From positions 186,001-250,000 of the forward strand of contig NZ_LR217698.1 of assembly GCF_900698855.1 (NCBI RefSeq): a stretch of 64,000 bases of DNA, given 5' to 3'. Source of the stretch: Erwinia_E haradaeae_F. GTDB lineage: Bacteria; Pseudomonadota; Gammaproteobacteria; Enterobacterales; Enterobacteriaceae. The position numbers were made by a program, and so were the translations under genes. Within the stretch, counting starts at the first letter, position 1. Each line of letters begins with the position of its first letter. Positions 59,308-64,000 of the stretch are shown piece by piece. The notes below the pieces were generated by a model. The model was not told where the DNA came from and ran no database searches. It worked only from the letters and a program-made list of their open reading frames with translations.

Positions 59308-61401
59308 TTATTTTTCATAAATTGAGGAATTGTCTTTAAGTAGAGATATATCAGCTATTTCGATAAATAGAGATTGAAATTTATATAATAATGTTAGACG
59401 GTTAACACGTAATTCTTTATCTATAGAATTTACCATAACTTTATTAAAAAAGCTATTAATTATTTTATTTAAAGAAGCTATTTTCATCAACGCTTCCTGA
59501 TAACGAGAGTCTGCATAGTATAAAGGTAATATAACGTATAGATTATTGATTTGATCTGCTAATTGAATTTCTTCTGGCTCTATTAATAACGCTTTATTAA
59601 CTTGCGTATTTAATGAATCTGTTGTTTTGGATAAAATATTAGAGATGCGTTTATTAGTTGCTGAAAGGTCTTGTGCTTGTTTTAGAGATCGAAAATGTGT
59701 AATTGCGTTGATTCGTAAATCTAGATCTACTAGTTTAAACGGGCGGCGCGCGAGAACTGCTTGTAATGTATCATTTCTGTGACCTTGATCATGATACCAT
59801 GATCGCAAGCGACTTAATACAAAGTAAATTATATCGTCTATTGTTTTAGAATTAATTAGTTGGTTCTCATATAGACGAACTGTTTCATGAATGAGTAAAT
59901 GAAGATCAAGAGGTAGTTTTTTTTCAATAATAATGCGTAAGATCCCAAGTGCTGCACGACGGAGAGCATAAGGATCCTTATCGTTTTTTGGATGTAGACC
60001 AACACTAAATATTCCTACTATTGTATCTATTTTGTCTGCAATTGCGAGTGAACAAGATATTTCGCCAGAAGGAAGGCAATCACCAGAAAATCGAGGTTGA
60101 TACTGCTCTCTGAGTGCGATCGCTACTTCTTCAGATTCACCGTCTTGACGAGCATAATGCATGCCAATAAATCCTTGTGTTTCTGTAAACTCAAATACCA
60201 TTTTGGTCATCAGATCACATTTAGATAAAAGACCAGCTCTCTGAGCTTTGTTAACATTTCCTCCAATTTGCATGGCAATCCATCCTGCTAGCTTTTTAAC
60301 ACGCTGCGTTTTGTCATATAAAGTACCGAGATTTTTTTGAAATAAAACGCGCTTCAGATGTGGAAGATAATGTTCTAAACGATGATAACGATCCTTCTGA
60401 AAGAAAAATTCAGCATCTGTTAGACGCGAATGCAACACTTTTTCGTTACCAGAAATAATTTTTTCCGTATCTTTTGATTCAATATTAGAGACAAAGATAA
60501 AATAAGGTAAGAGCTCTCCTGATTTATTATATATTGGAAAGTATTTTTGATGAGACTGCATAGTCTGTACGAGCGCTTCATTAGGTATTCTTAGAAATGT
60601 TTTTTTAAACCTTCCAGTGAGAACTACTGGCCATTCTACCAATGAAGTGACTTCTTCAAGAAGTTCTTCGCTAAGAATTACTACTCCTCCTATAATTGAA
60701 GCGGATTTATGAATTTCTTTTCTTATAAATTCTTTACGCGTATGATAATTTGCTTGCACTTTACCGAGTGTAAACAGTATTTTTTGATACTGGTCAGCAT
60801 GTGGAATGCTAAAATAGGGAATGCCCATAAATCGATGACCATAAGTGGTACGTGTAGAGTAAATTCCTAGAATCTTAGTTTCGATAAGTGTATCTCCAAG
60901 AAGTAAAATTACGTTGTGTATTGGGCGTATAAACTGAATTTTTGATTCGTTCCATTGCATAGCTTTAGGCATAGGAATTCGAGCTAGAGATTCTTCAATA
61001 ATTTCTGGAAGCAATATTTGAACACATGGTCTGATTTTTTTAAAACAGTATGTTAGCCAACTACCATTATTAGTAATCAGTTTGTCTGCTTGATCAACTC
61101 GAATACCACAGCTGTGCGCCCATCCTTTAGCAGCGGGGGTTGGTTCTCCGTTAGCATCAAAGGCAGATTGAATTGTTGGTCCGCGTTTTTTGATTATATA
61201 ACTGCGCTTATCTGTACCGAGTTTTTCTACTTGTAAAGCTAAACGACGAGGTGTAGCAAACCAATGAATCTTACCATGTATAATGGATTCTTTATTGAGT
61301 CTATTAGTAAAGTTATCTGCAAAAGCTTCGGCCAGACTTCGTAGTGTTTTTGGAGGTAATTCTTCGGTTCCAATTTCGACTAGAAAAGTTTGATTATTCA
61401 T
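59308..61401 (-). CDS. glyS: Glycyl-tRNA synthetase beta subunit
   Basis: Beta subunit of the bacterial alpha2-beta2 GlyRS, providing tRNA binding. The 697 residues compare with 689 in E. coli and the alignment runs end to end. Landmarks are FLVEIGTEELPPK at the start, SLVEWPVVLTG, QSHQKYFPIYNKSG, FVSNIESKD, the HD-like segment LLSKCDLMTKMVFEFTETQG and the C-terminal anticodon-binding-like domain ending VNRLTLLYKFQSLFIEIADISLL. It starts 13 nt after glyQ and is surely cotranscribed with it. Confidence 0.98.
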   Translation of the reverse strand: MNNQTFLVEIGTEELPPKTLRSLAEAFADNFTNRLNKESIIHGKIHWFATPRRLALQVEKLGTDKRSYIIKKRGPTIQSAFDANGEPTPAAKGWAHSCGIRVDQADKLITNNGSWLTYCFKKIRPCVQILLPEIIEESLARIPMPKAMQWNESKIQFIRPIHNVILLLGDTLIETKILGIYSTRTTYGHRFMGIPYFSIPHADQYQKILFTLGKVQANYHTRKEFIRKEIHKSASIIGGVVILSEELLEEVTSLVEWPVVLTGRFKKTFLRIPNEALVQTMQSHQKYFPIYNKSGELLPYFIFVSNIESKDTEKIISGNEKVLHSRLTDAEFFFQKDRYHRLEHYLPHLKRVLFQKNLGTLYDKTQRVKKLAGWIAMQIGGNVNKAQRAGLLSKCDLMTKMVFEFTETQGFIGMHYARQDGESEEVAIALREQYQPRFSGDCLPSGEISCSLAIADKIDTIVGIFSVGLHPKNDKDPYALRRAALGILRIIIEKKLPLDLHLLIHETVRLYENQLINSKTIDDIIYFVLSRLRSWYHDQGHRNDTLQAVLARRPFKLVDLDLRINAITHFRSLKQAQDLSATNKRISNILSKTTDSLNTQVNKALLIEPEEIQLADQINNLYVILPLYYADSRYQEALMKIASLNKIINSFFNKVMVNSIDKELRVNRLTLLYKFQSLFIEIADISLLKDNSSIYEK

Positions 61402-61414
61402 AGTGCACCATATT

Positions 61415-62323
61415 TTAATTTTTTTTACACCGAGGAAATCCTAGTTTTTTTCTAGATGTTAGATAGGCTTCAGCTACGGATTTAGTTAAAGACCGAATAC
61501 GTAAAATGCAGTGTTGACGCTCAGTAGATGAGATTGCTTTTCGTGCGTCGAGTAAGTTAAAACTATGTATAGCTTTTAGAATTTGTTCATAAGCTGGAAG
61601 TGGAAGAGGTGTTTGAAGTTGTATTAGCTTTCTAGCCGATTTTTCGTGCTGTTCTAAAGAAAGAAAAAGAAAATCAACATCAGCATATTCAAAATTGTAG
61701 ATTGACTGTTCTATTTCGTTTTGGTGAAATAAGTCACCGTAAGTAATTGTACCTAAAGTATTTTTGCTCCATATTAATTTATAAATGTTACTAACTGATT
61801 GAAGGTGCATAGCTAAGCGTTCTAAACCATAGGTAATTTCTCCAGTAATAGGTTTGCAGTTTAGGCCGCCGACTTGCTGAAAGTAGGTAAATTGTGTTAT
61901 TTCCATTCCATTTAACCATACTTCCCATCCAAGGCCTAAGGCTCCTAAAGTGGGATTTTCCCAGTTATCTTCTACAAATCTTAGATCATGTGTTTTGAAG
62001 TCAATACCTAGTGTTGTTAAAGAATCAATGTACATGTTTTGTATGTTTTTTGGTGTAGGTTTTAGGATTAATTGAAACTGATAGTATTGTTGAAGACGGT
62101 GGGGGTTATCTCCATAACGGCCATCCGTTGGGCGTCGTGATGGTTGTACATAGGCTATTGCTGTTGGTTCTGGCCCAACGGCGTGTAGACAGGTCATTGG
62201 ATGACATGTTCCTGCGCCGACTTCCATGTCTAGTGGTTGTATAATACTACAACCCTGATTGGCCCAGTAAGTTTGTAAGAGTAGAATAAGTCCTTGGACG
62301 GTTTTATTGTCAAGATTTGTCAT
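61415..62323 (-). CDS. glyQ: Glycyl-tRNA synthetase alpha subunit
   Basis: Class II catalytic subunit making glycyl-adenylate. The 302 residues compare with 303 in E. coli. Conserved blocks are YWANQGCSIIQPLDMEVGAGTCHP near the N-terminus, AYVQPSRRPTDGRYGDNPHRLQQYYQFQ (motif 2 region) and the catalytic GLGWEVWLNGMEITQFTYFQQVGG. The C-terminal helical domain is complete. It is first in glyQS. Confidence 0.98.
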   Translation of the reverse strand: MTNLDNKTVQGLILLLQTYWANQGCSIIQPLDMEVGAGTCHPMTCLHAVGPEPTAIAYVQPSRRPTDGRYGDNPHRLQQYYQFQLILKPTPKNIQNMYIDSLTTLGIDFKTHDLRFVEDNWENPTLGALGLGWEVWLNGMEITQFTYFQQVGGLNCKPITGEITYGLERLAMHLQSVSNIYKLIWSKNTLGTITYGDLFHQNEIEQSIYNFEYADVDFLFLSLEQHEKSARKLIQLQTPLPLPAYEQILKAIHSFNLLDARKAISSTERQHCILRIRSLTKSVAEAYLTSRKKLGFPRCKKN

Positions 62324-62833
62324 ATTGATATTATATACGCTATAATAAATTATTATATGTCATTAGATACTGTAGTAATTCGTGGTGAAAATTATAAAAA
62401 ATCTCTATTTTAGTTTGAATATAACTTAGGTTAGTTATTTTAATAAATTATAATAAATGATATGTTTTCTTATAACAAAGAGCTCTATTTAGGTAGAGTA
62501 TGAAACTTGTTTTAATATAATTTTTTAATTATTCACTTTTTGTAAGATACTTTTAGTACTACAGTTTTTTATTTGAGTTTATGAATTAGAGCTATTTTAT
62601 TTTCTAATTAATTTTTATATATTATGAGTTATATTTTTTATAAAATGGTTACTTTCTACTTAGGAAAGGTAGCAATTGATTAACTTGTGATCGCTATGAT
62701 TTCTATATAAATGATAGTTTATTTTATTAGATGCAACATGATAATAGCATACAGAGTTATGAAATTCATATTAGATGAATATTATTTAATTTTAGGATAA
62801 ATGGTCATATTAGTTATCATAATTATAGATAAT
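62324..62833. other. Spacer between glyQ and sspB
   Basis: About 510 nt between the end of sspAB and the glyQS operon, both on the minus strand. It should hold the glyQS promoter, but no pair of hexamers stands out and no strong terminator follows sspB. Confidence 0.45.
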
Positions 62834-63337
62834 TTATTTTATAATACGAAGTGTAGAGGGTTTTTTTATTTCTGAAACAATTTTATTTGCATTTATATTA
62901 TGGTTGTTATTTTTACTTTTTATAGAAGTCAAGTTAGGAATATCTGATTCTTCTTGTACTGATGGAGTTTTATAGTTTTCTTGTAATTGGTTTACATTGA
63001 AATCTATTTTGGTTTTTTGATGTGTAAAACTAGTTCCAATGCCATTTTCAATAGAATAAATTGCTTGAATTGAAATTGGAGGTAATGAAATTTTATGCAC
63101 TATGCCATTAAAACAGGTATTAAAAGAAATTAGCTCATTTTTGATTTCTAGATTTTCTACTGACTTTGGTGAAATATTCAGTATAATTTTTCCATGACTT
63201 ATATAAGATATTGGCACTACAACAGAAGGAAAGTTAACATTGACTAGTAGATGGGGTGTCATCTTATTGTCAATTAACCACTGATACCAAGCACGTAAAA
63301 GATAGGGGCGTTGATCTGTAAATTGAGATTCGATCAT
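62834..63337 (-). CDS. sspB: ClpXP adaptor SspB
   Basis: Adaptor that delivers ssrA-tagged and other substrates to the ClpXP protease. The 167 residues compare with 165 in E. coli. The N-terminal substrate-binding and dimer domain has RPYLLRAWYQWLIDNKMTPHLLVN and ISLPPISIQAIYSIENGIGTSF. A poorly conserved flexible linker follows, here Asn/Lys-rich instead of acidic. The extreme C-terminus KKPSTLRIIK preserves the ClpX-docking peptide (E. coli GRPALRVVK). It begins 7 nt after sspA. Its retention implies that tmRNA tagging and ClpXP still operate. Confidence 0.93.
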   Translation of the reverse strand: MIESQFTDQRPYLLRAWYQWLIDNKMTPHLLVNVNFPSVVVPISYISHGKIILNISPKSVENLEIKNELISFNTCFNGIVHKISLPPISIQAIYSIENGIGTSFTHQKTKIDFNVNQLQENYKTPSVQEESDIPNLTSIKSKNNNHNINANKIVSEIKKPSTLRIIK

Positions 63338-63344
63338 TATTATG

Positions 63345-63986
63345 TCACTTTATTGTATGTATTTGCATGGCATTCTCTTCTTCGCTAAGAGATGAAAGAA
63401 AAGAACTATGGGTAAAGACACGGTTCATATAATCTTTTAAGTCTTTGGAATTAGGCTTGGATATATGAATACCTATTTGAGGTAAACGCCAAAATAGTGG
63501 AGCTAAATAACAGTCTATAAGGCTAAATTCTTCGCTCATAAAAAACGGTGAACGCGCAAAGACTGTGTTCACAGATTGTAGTTCTTCTTGGAGTTTTTTT
63601 CGCGCAGATTCTGCTTGAGATCCCATATTATTTTGTGCTGTATGCATAAGTACGTACCAATCATGTTGAATGCGATGCATGATAAGTCGGCTTTCAGCTC
63701 GCTCTATTGGATAGACTGGAAGAAGAGGTGGATGTGGAAATCGTTCATCTAAGTATTCCATAATAATCTGAGGTTGATAAAGAGTCAGTTCTCGATCAAT
63801 AAGTGTAGGTATAGAGAAAGGAGGGTGTAATAGAATACAGTCTTTTGTTGAGTTTCTTTTTTCAACTGGTTCAATCTTTATATTTATTCCTTTATGAGCC
63901 AGTACAATGCGAACCTGGTGACTAAAAATGTCAGTAGGTCCAGAAAATAGCGTCATCACTGCACGCTTATTAGTAATAGCGGACAT
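63345..63986 (-). CDS. sspA: Stringent starvation protein A
   Basis: RNA-polymerase-associated protein with a glutathione S-transferase fold. In E. coli it dampens H-NS levels and supports acid and stationary-phase survival. The 213 residues compare with 212. The N-terminal thioredoxin-like half reads KRAVMTLFSGPTDIFSHQVRIVLAHKG and the helical half contains MEYLDERFPHPPLLPVYP, with the conserved PHPP surface. GGAGA lies just before the ATG. The promoter lies beyond the window edge, so it is unknown whether rplM-rpsI lie upstream as in enterics. Confidence 0.95.
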   Translation of the reverse strand: MSAITNKRAVMTLFSGPTDIFSHQVRIVLAHKGINIKIEPVEKRNSTKDCILLHPPFSIPTLIDRELTLYQPQIIMEYLDERFPHPPLLPVYPIERAESRLIMHRIQHDWYVLMHTAQNNMGSQAESARKKLQEELQSVNTVFARSPFFMSEEFSLIDCYLAPLFWRLPQIGIHISKPNSKDLKDYMNRVFTHSSFLSSLSEEENAMQIHTIK

Positions 63987-64000
63987 GAAGTCTCCAAGGT

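Noticed and set aside
1..64000. CRISPR arrays, insertion sequences, prophage, toxin-antitoxin modules and rRNA operons
   Set aside because: No regularly spaced repeats, transposase, integrase, phage or toxin-like frames and no rRNA-like sequence were found on either strand.

Overview
The window is a chromosome segment of a gammaproteobacterial (Enterobacterales) endosymbiont, most likely of an insect and well into genome reduction. Every recognisable gene is a close relative of an Escherichia coli housekeeping gene, usually of nearly identical length, and sequence and codon use are strongly AT-biased. Adding up the recognised genes gives about 35 kb of coding sequence, or roughly 54% of the window. 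The rest is AT-rich spacer of up to 3 kb with no intact reading frames. I see no insertion sequence, prophage, CRISPR array, rRNA or tRNA gene. The species cannot be named from sequence alone.

Layout, left to right: mutY-yggX-mltC (DNA repair, iron trafficking, peptidoglycan turnover); rnt alone; ygdQ on the minus strand with a 10-N assembly gap; trmB; the translation block thrS-infC-rpmI-rplT-pheS-pheT-ihfA in E. coli order; gltX (minus); gyrA with a good terminator; guaB-guaA (minus); apt and a shortened dnaX; htpG (minus) with a heat-shock promoter; the divergent pair tdk/hns; rne; gapA; dnaB; nlpD (minus); rsmD (minus) divergent from a truncated ftsN; glyQ-glyS (minus); and sspA-sspB (minus), with sspA ending just inside the right edge.

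Together the genes form a minimal information-processing core: five aminoacyl-tRNA synthetase subunits or enzymes, IF-3, L20 and L35, the replicative helicase and clamp loader, gyrase A, RNase E and RNase T, and rRNA and tRNA methyltransferases. Nucleotide supply (guaA, guaB, apt, tdk), glycolysis (gapA), one chaperone, two nucleoid proteins (H-NS, IHF-alpha) and a small division and cell-wall set (ftsN, nlpD, mltC) complete it.

The most informative features are simplified versions of well-known machines. FtsN is cut to 102 residues, keeping the cytoplasmic DYV tip, one membrane segment and the essential periplasmic helix but no SPOR domain. DnaX has lost tau domain V, which survives downstream as a recognisable decayed remnant with several in-frame stops. 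RNase E keeps its RNA- and enolase-binding segments but ends before the PNPase-binding tail. GyrA carries Val83 and Glu87 at the quinolone-sensitive positions, and GluRS has Asn in place of its zinc-binding His127. Regulation that survives includes the AUU start of infC and a near-consensus sigma-32 promoter at htpG.
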